From assembly GCA_016928435.1 (NCBI GenBank), contig JAFGKT010000050.1, positions 1-53,413 on the forward strand: a DNA stretch of 53,413 nucleotides, read 5' to 3'. The notes below the pieces were generated by a model. The model was not told the origin of the DNA and did not search any database. It was given only the letters and a program-made list of their open reading frames with translations. Shown one piece after another: positions 1 through 7,653 of this stretch. Made by a program: the position numbers and the translations under genes. The DNA comes from Sedimentisphaerales bacterium (GTDB taxonomy: Bacteria > Planctomycetota > Phycisphaerae > Sedimentisphaerales > SM23-30). Each line of letters begins with the position of its first letter. Positions within the stretch are counted from its first letter, which is position 1.

Positions 1-124
1 AAAGATGTCATTGTACGGGCTTCATAACACATTTGCCGGAGGTTTTCAGGCCAATCTTTTTGAGACCATATAACGTTCTCCTTTCGCAAAAACGAGGTCT
101 GACCCGCCAGTCACTCACACATCT

Positions 125-706
125 TTATTTTTTTCGTAGTACTGTTGCCGCTCCCAGCAACAGCATTGTCAGGCTAATTGGTTCCGGTACTACTGTGCCT
201 TCAACAACTAGGGTAGCGTTGTTAAGCAATATTTCGCCGTGATTCGCATAATCGCCGTACACAAGAACAGGCCAGTCATATTTAATGCTAATACGTCCCT
301 GGCCATCCAACAATTCGTCCCAACTTTTGTAGTATGGCAAATCAAAGACGGATTCGCAGTCAAATGGTTCTGGCTCCGGGTCAGTTGCCGCTCCGGCTTC
401 GGTACGGGCATACACAGAGGTAGAGTAGTCATCGGGATCAGTCGTCAAAACAGCCGTAAGAAGCGCATCCCAGGTTTCTTCTCCACCAGGCAAAGACACT
501 ATTGCCGCATCCATTGTTCCGGACCATTGAATAGACACTTGGGTTATTTCAGTAAAGGTAACTCCAAGGTCAAAATAATGAACCCATGGCGACGTATATT
601 CGTCATAGGTTCCCGCGCAACTTAGGGGATGGGTGACTACATCTGCGGAGGCAGAATGGGTCGTAATCAACAACAGCATCATCAGGATTAAAAACATTTT
701 TTTCAT
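125..706 (-). CDS. PEP-CTERM sorting-domain secreted protein (copy 1)
   Basis: A 193-residue exported protein. It has an N-terminal signal peptide (Lys-Lys, then a hydrophobic core, then SASA before residue 22). The C terminus is a PEP-CTERM tail: VPEP near residue 173, a hydrophobic stretch of about 15 residues, then RKK. In other bacteria this tail is processed by an exosortase and is linked to exopolysaccharide or biofilm surfaces; no exosortase gene is in the window. The middle shows no domain I recognise. The protein is clearly paralogous to the product of 1916-2479, sharing DVVTxPLSCAGTY and a DLGVTFTEITQVSIQWSG-type block. The start is fixed by GAAAGGAG about 5 nt upstream. It lies behind a strong promoter and a long structured leader, so regulation in the 5' UTR is likely. 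Function beyond a surface-associated role is unknown. Confidence 0.85.
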   Translation of the reverse strand: MKKMFLILMMLLLITTHSASADVVTHPLSCAGTYDEYTSPWVHYFDLGVTFTEITQVSIQWSGTMDAAIVSLPGGEETWDALLTAVLTTDPDDYSTSVYARTEAGAATDPEPEPFDCESVFDLPYYKSWDELLDGQGRISIKYDWPVLVYGDYANHGEILLNNATLVVEGTVVPEPISLTMLLLGAATVLRKK

Positions 707-1022
707 TCGTTGCTCCTTTCAAAAATTGGTGGCTAACCCGACCCCAATTTATTTGTATCGTTATCGGCGAGTACCCAAAAACATAGGCACCGCCGCAAAG
801 CACCCACGTTGGGCCCGCTAAAGCCCGTCAGAGCTGCCGTCAGCAGTGCCCATAGTGGGCACCAACCAACATGCGTGCTCTGACAAATAAATTAGCGGTT
901 TAACGTGAGACACTCACTGGTACAGTGATTTACATATTCAATTGTCTTGGCCCGAAAACGAGCCTAAAAGCTTTGAACTCCTTGGAATTACTCCTGGTTA
1001 CGATAAAAGTCCCTATACAATT
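707..1022 (-). promoter_or_regulatory. Structured 5' leader of PEP-CTERM gene copy 1, riboswitch-like
   Basis: The roughly 316-nt untranslated leader runs from the promoter at 1029-1057 to the ATG at 706. On the minus strand it can fold into these helices: 892-898 with 815-821, 877-884 with 827-834 (8 bp), 856-862 with 846-852 (3-nt loop), and 791-795 with 765-769. A last hairpin pairs 744-750 with 723-729, followed by five U residues just before the Shine-Dalgarno. Each helix is conserved in the second copy (2480-2805) despite base changes. The final hairpin with its U tract looks like a terminator or attenuator. I do not recognise it as c-di-GMP-I, cobalamin or another familiar riboswitch. 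That it is a regulatory RNA is inference. Confidence 0.55.
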
Positions 1023-1028
1023 ATCTCT

Positions 1029-1057
1029 AATATACGGGCTTTCCCAGCCCTTGTCAA
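1029..1057 (-). promoter_or_regulatory. Sigma70-type promoter of PEP-CTERM gene copy 1
   Basis: On the minus strand there is a consensus -35 TTGACA (1052-1057), a 17-bp spacer and a -10 TATATT (1029-1034). The spacer contains a dyad, GGGCT-N5-AGCCC, which could be an operator between the two boxes. The same promoter with an identical spacer recurs at 2812-2840. Transcription would start near 1022, leaving a leader of about 316 nt. Confidence 0.7.
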
Positions 1058-1074
1058 CAAAAAAACTGGGAAGA

Positions 1075-1857
1075 TTAGGCTGTTTCATTCCAACACACGC
1101 CGGTAACACCCACAGCATTGTTGCCAACCGCGCCGAAGGTGCCAGCGCAGTGGGTGCCATGGTAGTTACGGTTATCATCCATAGGGTCGACATCGTCATT
1201 GTAGAAATCATAGCCGTATATGTCATCCACATATGAGTTGTTGTCATCGTCTTTATTGGGGTCGCCGTTGAGTTCCGCTTGGTTAATCCAAATGTTTGCC
1301 GCTAGGTCAGGATGAGTGTATTCCACCCCGGTATCGATCACAGCCACGATGATATCATTAACATCTGTAATGATATCCCAGGCTTCAGGAGCATCGATGT
1401 CGCAATCAACAGTGCCAGTGACGCCATTGACAGTTTGCCCCGTGTTGTGCAATCCCCATAGCAAGCCAAAACAAGGATCATTGGGAAAGGTCTGAAACGC
1501 CTGAACTTTGAAGTTTGGCTCAACATAGAGAATATCTTCCCTGCCTGCTAACTGATTAATCGCGTCCTTTACGCTAACGCCAGTAGGCAGTTCGACCAAA
1601 GAAACATCTCTGTCAAAACTAAACTCCCTGTCTATTCTGGCATCACTTATGGTATCCCTTAAGCGATTCTCCCTCATCGTTTGAACTTGCACTCTGTCAC
1701 CTCGCTGAGGCGCAAAGCGAATTATTAATTCACCAGGCACATAGCTATCCGAGTCTAGACTTTCAAGATCAAGTCGTCTATTACCTGCCCGAGAAGTAGA
1801 GACTAAAACACAAATCAATAGAATGAAGACGGGGAATCGGCGCAAGATATGAATCAT
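1075..1857 (-). pseudogene. Truncated subtilisin-family (S8) serine peptidase
   Basis: The 260-residue product starts like a secreted subtilase: a signal peptide (about residues 1-24), an inhibitor-I9-like or fervidolysin-like propeptide (VPGELIIRF to about 118), then the start of the S8 catalytic domain. Catalytic Asp is in VIDTGVEYTHP (D175) and His in YHGTHCAGT (H233). The protein ends about 20 residues after the His block, so the oxyanion Asn and catalytic Ser (GTSMA) region is absent, and with it more than 150 residues of the domain. The break falls at about 1080, exactly where the duplicated PEP-CTERM promoter segment begins, so the 3' part appears to have been replaced by that segment. 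It should be proteolytically inactive. Confidence 0.8.
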
Positions 1858-1915
1858 GAGATATCCTTTCGCTAAAGTATAGCAAATGTCTGTTTTTGTA
1901 ACGGTAAACTGGCCT

Positions 1916-2479
1916 TTACCTTTTCCTCAGCAGTGCTGTTGCTCCGATCAACAGTAGCGTTGCGCAAATAGGTTCTGGTACGACTGTGCCTTCCACAATT
2001 AGTGTTGCATCATCAAGTACCATAGAACCATGGTGCAAATACGTTTGCAATAAAAGAATTTCCTCTGTGTATTCAATGCGTATTTGGTCCTGACCATCTA
2101 ATAGACTGGACCAATCTGTAGTAGTTCCTGAGGACTGAATAATTGACTGGCAATCAAATTCTTCAGGAACGGGATAGGCTTCCGCTCCTGCCCAAACTGA
2201 AGCATGTCTGTATTGAGGGGCAGCGCCGGTAATAGAAGCACTAACGCCAACATCAATATACTGAAAAGGTGGCGATACTGTAGCTGCGGTCATTGCACCC
2301 GACCACTGGATCGATACTTGAGTAATCTCGGTAAACGTTACACCAAGATCAAAATCGTGTACCCATGCTTCGCTGTTTACATTGTAAGTTCCTGCACAGC
2401 TTAGCGGATATGTAACTACATCCGCTACGGCAGGCCGTGCAATAACCATCAACAGCAACACAAACAATACCTTTTTCAT
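1916..2479 (-). CDS. PEP-CTERM sorting-domain secreted protein (copy 2)
   Basis: A 187-residue paralogue of the product of 125-706. It has a signal peptide (hydrophobic residues 4-18, then ARPAVA) and a C-terminal PEP-CTERM tail (VPEP near residue 167, then a hydrophobic segment and LLRKR). The first 70 residues are closely related to copy 1; the middle third has diverged, which suggests an old duplication. GAAAGGAG lies 6-7 nt upstream of the ATG. It is controlled by its own copy of the promoter and structured leader. The role is presumably cell-surface or exopolysaccharide associated by analogy with PEP-CTERM proteins; no catalytic motif is visible. Confidence 0.85.
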   Translation of the reverse strand: MKKVLFVLLLMVIARPAVADVVTYPLSCAGTYNVNSEAWVHDFDLGVTFTEITQVSIQWSGAMTAATVSPPFQYIDVGVSASITGAAPQYRHASVWAGAEAYPVPEEFDCQSIIQSSGTTTDWSSLLDGQDQIRIEYTEEILLLQTYLHHGSMVLDDATLIVEGTVVPEPICATLLLIGATALLRKR

Positions 2480-2805
2480 TTACGTCTCCTTTCAAAAACT
2501 GGTGTCTAACCCCGACCCCAATTTCTTTTGTATTGTTATCAGCGGCTACCCCAAAAAAAATGGGACACCGCTGCGTAATGTTCCCGCAAGGCCCGCTAAA
2601 GCCCGTGACGAACACGTGCAGGCGATGCCCCTAACGGGGCACCAACCATGGCACATCTCGTCACATACAAATTTAGCGGTTTTGCAGGAGAAGTTCTCTG
2701 GTATAGTGATCTACATATTCGATTTTCTTGGGCCGTGAACGGCTCCTAACGGGTGGTAGTCTCCTTGGAATTACTCCTGGTTACGATAAAATTCCCTGTA
2801 CAATT
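2480..2805 (-). promoter_or_regulatory. Structured 5' leader of PEP-CTERM gene copy 2, riboswitch-like
   Basis: Homologous to the leader at 707-1022 and compatible with the same fold. Minus-strand helices pair 2672-2679 with 2593-2600, 2658-2664 with 2605-2611, 2636-2641 with 2626-2631, and 2568-2573 with 2540-2545. A terminal hairpin comes just before a U5 tract and the Shine-Dalgarno. Several helix positions differ from copy 1 on both strands while pairing is kept: in the second helix, GTCAGAG/CTCTGAC in copy 1 becomes GTGACGA/TCGTCAC here. That is the signature of selection on RNA structure. Confidence 0.55.
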
Positions 2806-2811
2806 AATTCT

Positions 2812-2840
2812 AATATACGGGCTTTCCCAGCCCTTGTCAA
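2812..2840 (-). promoter_or_regulatory. Sigma70-type promoter of PEP-CTERM gene copy 2
   Basis: Minus-strand TTGACA (2835-2840), a 17-bp spacer and TATATT (2812-2817). The spacer has the same GGGCT/AGCCC dyad as the promoter at 1029-1057. Confidence 0.7.
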
Positions 2841-3086
2841 CAAAAAAACTGGGCAGATTAGGCCGCTTTTGAGGGGTCTAAGCGATAGTTTGCTCCATTG
2901 TGGCCAGCTAGGTTTCCAGGTGGTCGGCGGTCTAAGGGAGGGCTAAGCTTGGGTCCTAGTCAAGCCAAGCTCAGCCCAAAACGAAACTTTGCGCCGGTTC
3001 TCCGTTCTGCTGCTTTGCCTCTCAGTGTGCCCGGCTGTGTGCTTAAGTGTCCCTATATATTTCAGCGCGCACGGGCTGCGCATGAA

Positions 3087-3163
3087 AAAGGGCGCTGCTA
3101 CAAATCACGCACGACCGAGGCCCGCAAGAGCCTTCGCAGAACGTAAAAGTAACAGCGCCCTTT
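3087..3163 (+). ncRNA. Candidate structured RNA or cruciform
   Basis: A perfect 11-bp outer stem (3087-3097 with 3153-3163) encloses further short complementary blocks: TAC/GTA, ACG/CGT, and CGA..GC with GC..TCG. Together they form one long imperfect hairpin of 77 nt. There is no T-run on the plus side. It sits in a gene-free region. It could be a small RNA, a palindromic element or a relic. Strand and function are not determined. Confidence 0.3.
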
Positions 3164-3796
3164 ATCATTATAGACAAAGAGCGCCAAGTTACCAGACGCT
3201 TCTGCTATCAAACTTGCGGTTTCGGTCGAAGCGCATGAAACTCAACACTGTCTATATTTGAATGTCCCACCGTGCTTAGCGGTGTTACTTAGAGGGTACC
3301 TCATGTTTGGGTAAAAAGCAAATGAAAACAGAATTTTTTTAGGGCTAATGCTAAGCTGTCGGCTGGTATCCGCTGTCATAATTGGAAACAGATTATCCAA
3401 CCACGTGCAACTATCCGTAATTGGTTGGCTGCCAAACCACCAAACATTACCCAACTAGAGAGTGTTGTTGGCGGCCAAAAACTTTTTTGTCTTTTGGTCA
3501 GATAGAGGTTTTAACGTCCGAGAACTCATTGTATTCGACTGTTACGGGCAAAAGAGCCGCCGGTGGTAATTGCAGTATTGACCGGTCTTGATGCAACTAC
3601 CGGCATATTGTAATGCGGCCATGGGCTAGTTAGATCGCGACCACGGGCTTGTCGAGGCTTAGCCACTAGGCTGGGTGCGGCGGGACCAGCAGGGCGATTA
3701 GATCGCAACTACTTGGCATGTCGTATTGGATTATCGGCCCCAATGATGATCTGCCCGTCACGGCGAGTGACCGCCCCACCTGGCAAGGTGCGTATA

Positions 3797-3824
3797 GAAA
3801 AAGGCGGCCCAAGCGGACCGCCTT
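3797..3824 (-). terminator. Rho-independent terminator of the HU-like gene
   Basis: On the minus strand AAGGCGG and CCGCCTT form a stem with inner pairing, followed by a run of T. It lies about 140 nt downstream of the stop of the gene at 3961-4680. Confidence 0.7.
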
Positions 3825-3960
3825 ACAGAAAGGGACAAATATTTTTTTGAGTCATTTCCGCCAACAAGCGAATAGCATATGCAAAGTATTCGCCATACGC
3901 GCCGTACCCGCACGCGTAGCACCCGGAAGCGGAACAAATACCCGCCGTGCGCGTAGTACC

Positions 3961-4680
3961 TTAAGCGGTCACCATCGCGGGGGTATGCAGGGGCACCCGT
4001 AACCGGCCGCTGCGCAGTTCGCCATCGGTGGTGTAGCGGGTACGTACCTCGAGTGTCAAATCTTCATCCAGCGGCAGATCGGGCAACTGAAAAACTAGCT
4101 GTTTGGGCATGTTCCTTTGCATAAGCAGTACCGGCAGCGCGGTGCCCTCACCACGAATCAAAAAGACGCCTTCATCACCGGCGGCGGGGTCGAACTTAAG
4201 TCGGCTGCCGTTGATGGTGCCGACACCGTAGGGGGTGATCAGGCCATCAACCTCGCCACTGGTCAGGTCTTCATATTGCAGCACATCAGGGGCCGGTAGT
4301 ATAGTCTCGCCCTTGGTTAGCGATGCCTGTTCACGTACCGCCCGGCGGATACGCCCCCCGGCATTGGTACCCACATCCAGCGTATGTCGGGAAGGATCGA
4401 AACTATCGGTGGGGCCATCGAAGTTGCCCTTGATTTTGGTGAACATTTCACACACACCGCCAAGCTGGATACGCATACCCATAATCAGCAGGCTCTCGCA
4501 CGCCTGGCATAGGTTCTCCAGCACGGCCAGGATATCAGCCCGCCGCACCGTTGTACCTTGGTTGACGATGTAATCGGCCAGGTCCTGCAAACCCACTGTG
4601 TTATAGCACAGCACGCGGGCGGCGTAGGCGTTGTCGGTTTCACTGAGTTTGTTTTCGTACAAAGCATAAGGTATCGTCAT
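3961..4680 (-). CDS. HU/IHF-like DNA-binding protein with DUF4469-type C-terminal domain
   Basis: A 239-residue protein. Residues 1 to about 125 look like the HU-like N-terminal domain of the Bacteroides Bvu_2165 type: ALYENKLSETDNAYAARV, then helix-rich sequence and RRADILAVLENL. Residues about 150-239 resemble the DUF4469/Ig-like C-terminal domain (ITPYGVGTINGSRLKFDP, then beta strands). The family is thought to bind DNA, but its physiological role is not established. The start is at 4680 because GAAAGGAAAATCACT precedes that ATG; a longer frame to 4779 has no ribosome site and an uncharacteristic N terminus. It is monocistronic, with its own terminator. Confidence 0.7.
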   Translation of the reverse strand: MTIPYALYENKLSETDNAYAARVLCYNTVGLQDLADYIVNQGTTVRRADILAVLENLCQACESLLIMGMRIQLGGVCEMFTKIKGNFDGPTDSFDPSRHTLDVGTNAGGRIRRAVREQASLTKGETILPAPDVLQYEDLTSGEVDGLITPYGVGTINGSRLKFDPAAGDEGVFLIRGEGTALPVLLMQRNMPKQLVFQLPDLPLDEDLTLEVRTRYTTDGELRSGRLRVPLHTPAMVTA

Positions 4681-4943
4681 AGTGATTTTCCTTTCTTGGC
4701 AGCCGCGATGAGCGGACATATCCCGTTTCTGACCGCCGCCGCACTGCGCGGCGAAGTATCGACGGGGATGGGCAAACATAATCTAATTGGGTTTTGCGTA
4801 TCCCTTCACTCCTTAGCTCTGTCGGCAGAATCCCCCTTGAGCTTTAGCCTAATTGATGATATCCCCAGTTATTATACCCCCGTGTCTATTGGCGATTAGA
4901 CTTCGCATATTATATTGTGGCGGCTGTGTTGCATGGCAGGAAT

Positions 4944-5804
4944 CTAGGTCATTCTTTGCAGGTCGATGAATAGGATGATGGCGATGTTGGTTGCGGTTAC
5001 GAGGTCGTAAGGTAGGCTGCCTCGTTTGTAGTACCAGAGGATTGCGCGGCGGTAACCGGTGCGGGAAGTGGGATCGAGGGGAGTGCGGTTGGTTTCTTCG
5101 CGGCGGATTTGGCGGAATGCGAAGACGATTCGGCGTAAGACGGTGAAGGAGGAGAAGATGGCGAGTTGGACCATGACGGTAGCGATATGGCCGGAGAATA
5201 GGCCGATGAATATGGCGGCGATTCGTTCGCCGCGCTGCCAATAACCGACGGGGCAACTATCGATGAAGTTTTCAGCGCGGGCTTTGACGTAGCTTATGAT
5301 TTCTGCGTTGGTGAAAGCGACGGCGGCAGCGAGGATAAACAGATGGTTATGGGGGATATCGGGGCGGCGGACGTAATACATGATAATGCCGATAAAGATA
5401 GCGGCATCAGCGACGCGGTCGCAGGAGGAATCGAGAAAGGCGCCGGCTTTGGTTATTTTTTTGCTGTTGCGGGCGACGGCGCCGTCGAGGATATCGAAGG
5501 CGGCTGAGAGAATGATAAGCATCGCGGCGGTGAAGCCGAACCAGCTATGGTCTGGGCCTGAGCCGACTTTGTCGCCGGCGCCGTAGGCCAGGAAGACACC
5601 TGCTGCGATGGTGGTGAGCAGGCCTAGTATGGTGAGGGTGTTGGGGCCGACGTGGCAGCGGATAAGTCCGGCGGCGACGAATTCGCGGGCACGCTGGATA
5701 TTGTTGCCGAATATCCGGCTGAATATAGCGGTGTGGTTGGCTTTATTGATGGGGCTCATAGTTTGCAGCGAAAAACGCGATGGTATAATTTGTCGCGCAA
5801 GCAA
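4944..5804 (-). CDS. CDP-alcohol phosphatidyltransferase, probable phosphatidylinositol-phosphate synthase
   Basis: A 286-residue integral membrane enzyme with about six hydrophobic segments. The family signature D-x2-D-G-x2-A-R-x8-G-x3-D-x3-D is perfect: D104, D107, G108, A111, R112, G121, D125, D129. The family transfers a phosphatidyl group from CDP-diacylglycerol to an alcohol. Because the inositol-3-phosphate synthase gene lies immediately upstream in the same direction, the acceptor is most likely inositol 1-phosphate, as in actinobacteria; phosphatidylglycerophosphate synthase is the alternative. The start is a TTG at 5804, chosen because AAAAGGAGG lies 11 nt upstream; the ATG at 5759 has no ribosome site. 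The ribosome site sits in the loop of a perfect 13-bp hairpin (5803-5841), suggesting translational control. Confidence 0.75.
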   Translation of the reverse strand: MLARQIIPSRFSLQTMSPINKANHTAIFSRIFGNNIQRAREFVAAGLIRCHVGPNTLTILGLLTTIAAGVFLAYGAGDKVGSGPDHSWFGFTAAMLIILSAAFDILDGAVARNSKKITKAGAFLDSSCDRVADAAIFIGIIMYYVRRPDIPHNHLFILAAAVAFTNAEIISYVKARAENFIDSCPVGYWQRGERIAAIFIGLFSGHIATVMVQLAIFSSFTVLRRIVFAFRQIRREETNRTPLDPTSRTGYRRAILWYYKRGSLPYDLVTATNIAIILFIDLQRMT

Positions 5805-5841
5805 ACAGCAACAGGCCTCCTTTTAAGTCCTGTTGCTGTTT
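5803..5841 (-). promoter_or_regulatory. Hairpin presenting the ribosome binding site in its loop
   Basis: A perfect 13-bp inverted repeat (5829-5841 with 5803-5815) has a 13-nt loop that on the minus strand reads ACTTAAAAGGAGG. The loop therefore contains the Shine-Dalgarno of the downstream phosphatidyltransferase, and the stem ends on its TTG start codon (5802-5804). It has no U-run, so it is not a classic terminator. Confidence 0.6.
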
Positions 5842-5863
5842 ATAAATCTGTTTTTGAATGTCA

Positions 5864-7030
5864 TTAACTGGTTTTGACTTTGTCTGCCGGTGCTGATGCG
5901 GCGGCGGTGGAAGTTATGCCGGCGGTTTTAACGGTGTTAGGTTGACTGATGAACTCCTCGATTTGCCGTCGAGCGTCATTATCGACCATTTGGACCGGCG
6001 GGTGTTTCATGAGGTAAGCGCTGACGGGCAGCAGCGGACCGGCGATGCCGCGATCCCGGGCGACTTTGCAGCACCGAATAGCGTCGATGGATACACCGGC
6101 GCTATTGGGGGAATCTTCGACGCTTAGACGCAGTTCGAGGTTGAGAGGTATGCCGGCAAATCCACGACCTTCCATACGCAAGAAACAGACTTTGTTGTCC
6201 TTTTGCCATGGGACGTAGTCGGCGGGGCCGATGTGTACCTGGTCGGGATGCAGAGGCGTGTCGAGTTGAGATTGGACGGCTTCGGTCTTGGATATTTTCT
6301 TACTGGCCAAGCGGTCCTGGTTGAGCATATTTAGGAAGTCGGTGTTGCCTGCGGTATTGAGCTGGTAGGTGGCGTCGAGTTGGGCGCCGCGATCACGGAA
6401 TAGGCGGGTTAGGATACGGTGAACAATGGTAGCTCCGACTTGCGCTTTGATGTCGTCGCCGACGCAGGGGATGCCTTTTTCGGCGAATCGCTGAGCCCAT
6501 TTTTCGTTACTGACGATAAAAACGGGGATACAGTTAACGAGGCTTACACCGGTTTGAAGCGCGGCCTCGGCGTAATACTCGGTAGCCTTTTGTGAACCGA
6601 CGGGCAGGTAATTTACAAGGATGTCTGCTTGGCTTTCGCGCAATACTTTGGCGACGTCCACGGGTTGGGCGTCAGCGGGTCGGAATGCCTGGTCGTCAGG
6701 ATAGCGGGCCATGTGTTCGGACACGCCGTCGTTGATAGGGCCCATTTGGACGATGGGGCCCGGCTGAGCGAACTCGGTGCAGATATCTTTGGTGCAGTTT
6801 GGCGGCGCGAAAATGGCTTTGGTGAGCGGCTGGCCGACCTTGCGTTTGTCGATATCGAAAGCCGCGACGACTTCGATGTCGGCGGGGCTATAGGGGCCGA
6901 CTTGATAGTGCATCAATCCGAGACTTTTATCAGTGTCTTCATGACGATTCTGGCGGTAATACTCGATGCCTTGGATCAGACTGCTGGCGCAATTGCCAAC
7001 ACCGACTATAGCGATTCGTACCTTAGCCAT
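5864..7030 (-). CDS. ino1: Inositol-3-phosphate synthase
   Basis: A 388-residue cytosolic enzyme that converts glucose 6-phosphate to 1D-myo-inositol 3-phosphate using internally recycled NAD. It begins with a Rossmann nucleotide-binding motif, IAIVGVGNCASSLIQG (residues 6-21). It carries family blocks such as VGDDIKAQVGAT, TGVSLVNCIPVFI, NTAGNTDFLNML and the lysine-rich RLASKKISKTEAV. The length fits the bacterial/archaeal clade. GAAAGGTATAATA precedes the ATG. It is followed 59 nt later by the CDP-alcohol phosphatidyltransferase, a pairing that indicates inositol phospholipid synthesis. The C-terminal 25 residues are Ala/Thr rich and probably disordered. Confidence 0.9.
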   Translation of the reverse strand: MAKVRIAIVGVGNCASSLIQGIEYYRQNRHEDTDKSLGLMHYQVGPYSPADIEVVAAFDIDKRKVGQPLTKAIFAPPNCTKDICTEFAQPGPIVQMGPINDGVSEHMARYPDDQAFRPADAQPVDVAKVLRESQADILVNYLPVGSQKATEYYAEAALQTGVSLVNCIPVFIVSNEKWAQRFAEKGIPCVGDDIKAQVGATIVHRILTRLFRDRGAQLDATYQLNTAGNTDFLNMLNQDRLASKKISKTEAVQSQLDTPLHPDQVHIGPADYVPWQKDNKVCFLRMEGRGFAGIPLNLELRLSVEDSPNSAGVSIDAIRCCKVARDRGIAGPLLPVSAYLMKHPPVQMVDNDARRQIEEFISQPNTVKTAGITSTAAASAPADKVKTS

Positions 7031-7240
7031 TATTATACCTTTCTCAACTGGCTGGCATGTTCATACCCAAACTAACACTTAAACGATGTTGTGCAGTTTG
7101 CGATAGGCTGGGAAATCCGCAGCCGATGCTGATGCGCGTTCATGCGTGATTAGGTGCAATCTTTAGACCGAGCGTTACTCCGGCGCACGCAAAGACCCGG
7201 GCAGTTAAGGGCGATCAGTGAAGGATCATCCTTTGCCGAC

Positions 7241-7519
7241 TTAGCCGACTTTGGTCTTGGCTTGATTAAGCATTCGGGCCAATTGAGCTTTTTTGCGTGA
7301 GGCGGTATTCTTGTGAATGGTGCCTTTGGCTACGAGCTTATCGATAGTTTTCTGGGTATTGCGTAGTTCTTTTTCCAGTTGCTCCATATCCGCGGGGTTA
7401 TGCGCCATAGCGGTATATTTTTTGATCTGGGTACGCATTGCACCCTTGCGTGCGCGATTGCGCATGTTCCGTTTGGCATTTTGGCGAATTCTTTTTTTCG
7501 CCGAAAGCGAATGTGCCAC
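7241..7519 (-). CDS. rpsT: 30S ribosomal protein S20
   Basis: A 92-residue basic protein with the S20 N terminus AHSLSAKKRIRQNAKRNMRN. It binds 16S rRNA early in small-subunit assembly. The start is taken as GTG at 7519, six bases after GGAG, giving M-A-H-S; a frame opening two codons earlier at TTG places the ribosome site too close. It is transcribed alone or with genes downstream on the minus strand. Confidence 0.93.
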   Translation of the reverse strand: MAHSLSAKKRIRQNAKRNMRNRARKGAMRTQIKKYTAMAHNPADMEQLEKELRNTQKTIDKLVAKGTIHKNTASRKKAQLARMLNQAKTKVG

Positions 7520-7653
7520 AAACAACTCCTTGCATTAAATGATGGGTGACTATCACCCGTCAACTACATTTACCACCTTGGGGCAACGGCGCCGCCGACG
7601 TTGGCTGCGCGATTATACAAAACATTGCCGGGTGGTGTTAAATTTACGATTAT

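Larger units (their letters stand above)
707..2870 (-). repeat. Diverged direct duplication (promoter, leader, PEP-CTERM gene)
   Basis: Segments of about 950 bp, 125-1080 and 1916-2870, are homologous along their whole length: promoter, leader and gene. The recognisable repeat ends at 1080 and about 2865, just upstream of the -35 box. The truncated subtilase occupies the space between the copies. The direct arrangement suggests tandem duplication, with the subtilase remnant trapped at the join. Confidence 0.65.
2871..3960. other. About 1.1 kb without a convincing gene
   Basis: Short reading frames here have no recognisable protein features and no supporting ribosome binding sites. The stretch holds a long hairpin at 3087-3163 (separate entry), a minus-strand terminator near 3797-3824, and a repeated phrase TTAGATCGC around 3630 and 3697. 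It may be decayed coding sequence; nothing in it identifies an ancestor. Confidence 0.5.

Noticed and set aside
707..1022. c-di-GMP-I (GEMM) riboswitch
   Set aside because: Considered because PEP-CTERM genes can be tied to exopolysaccharide control, but the conserved GEMM core and tetraloop receptor phrases are absent.
2728..3261. Plus-strand short reading frames
   Set aside because: No ribosome site, no protein-like composition, and they overlap the promoter and hairpin elements.
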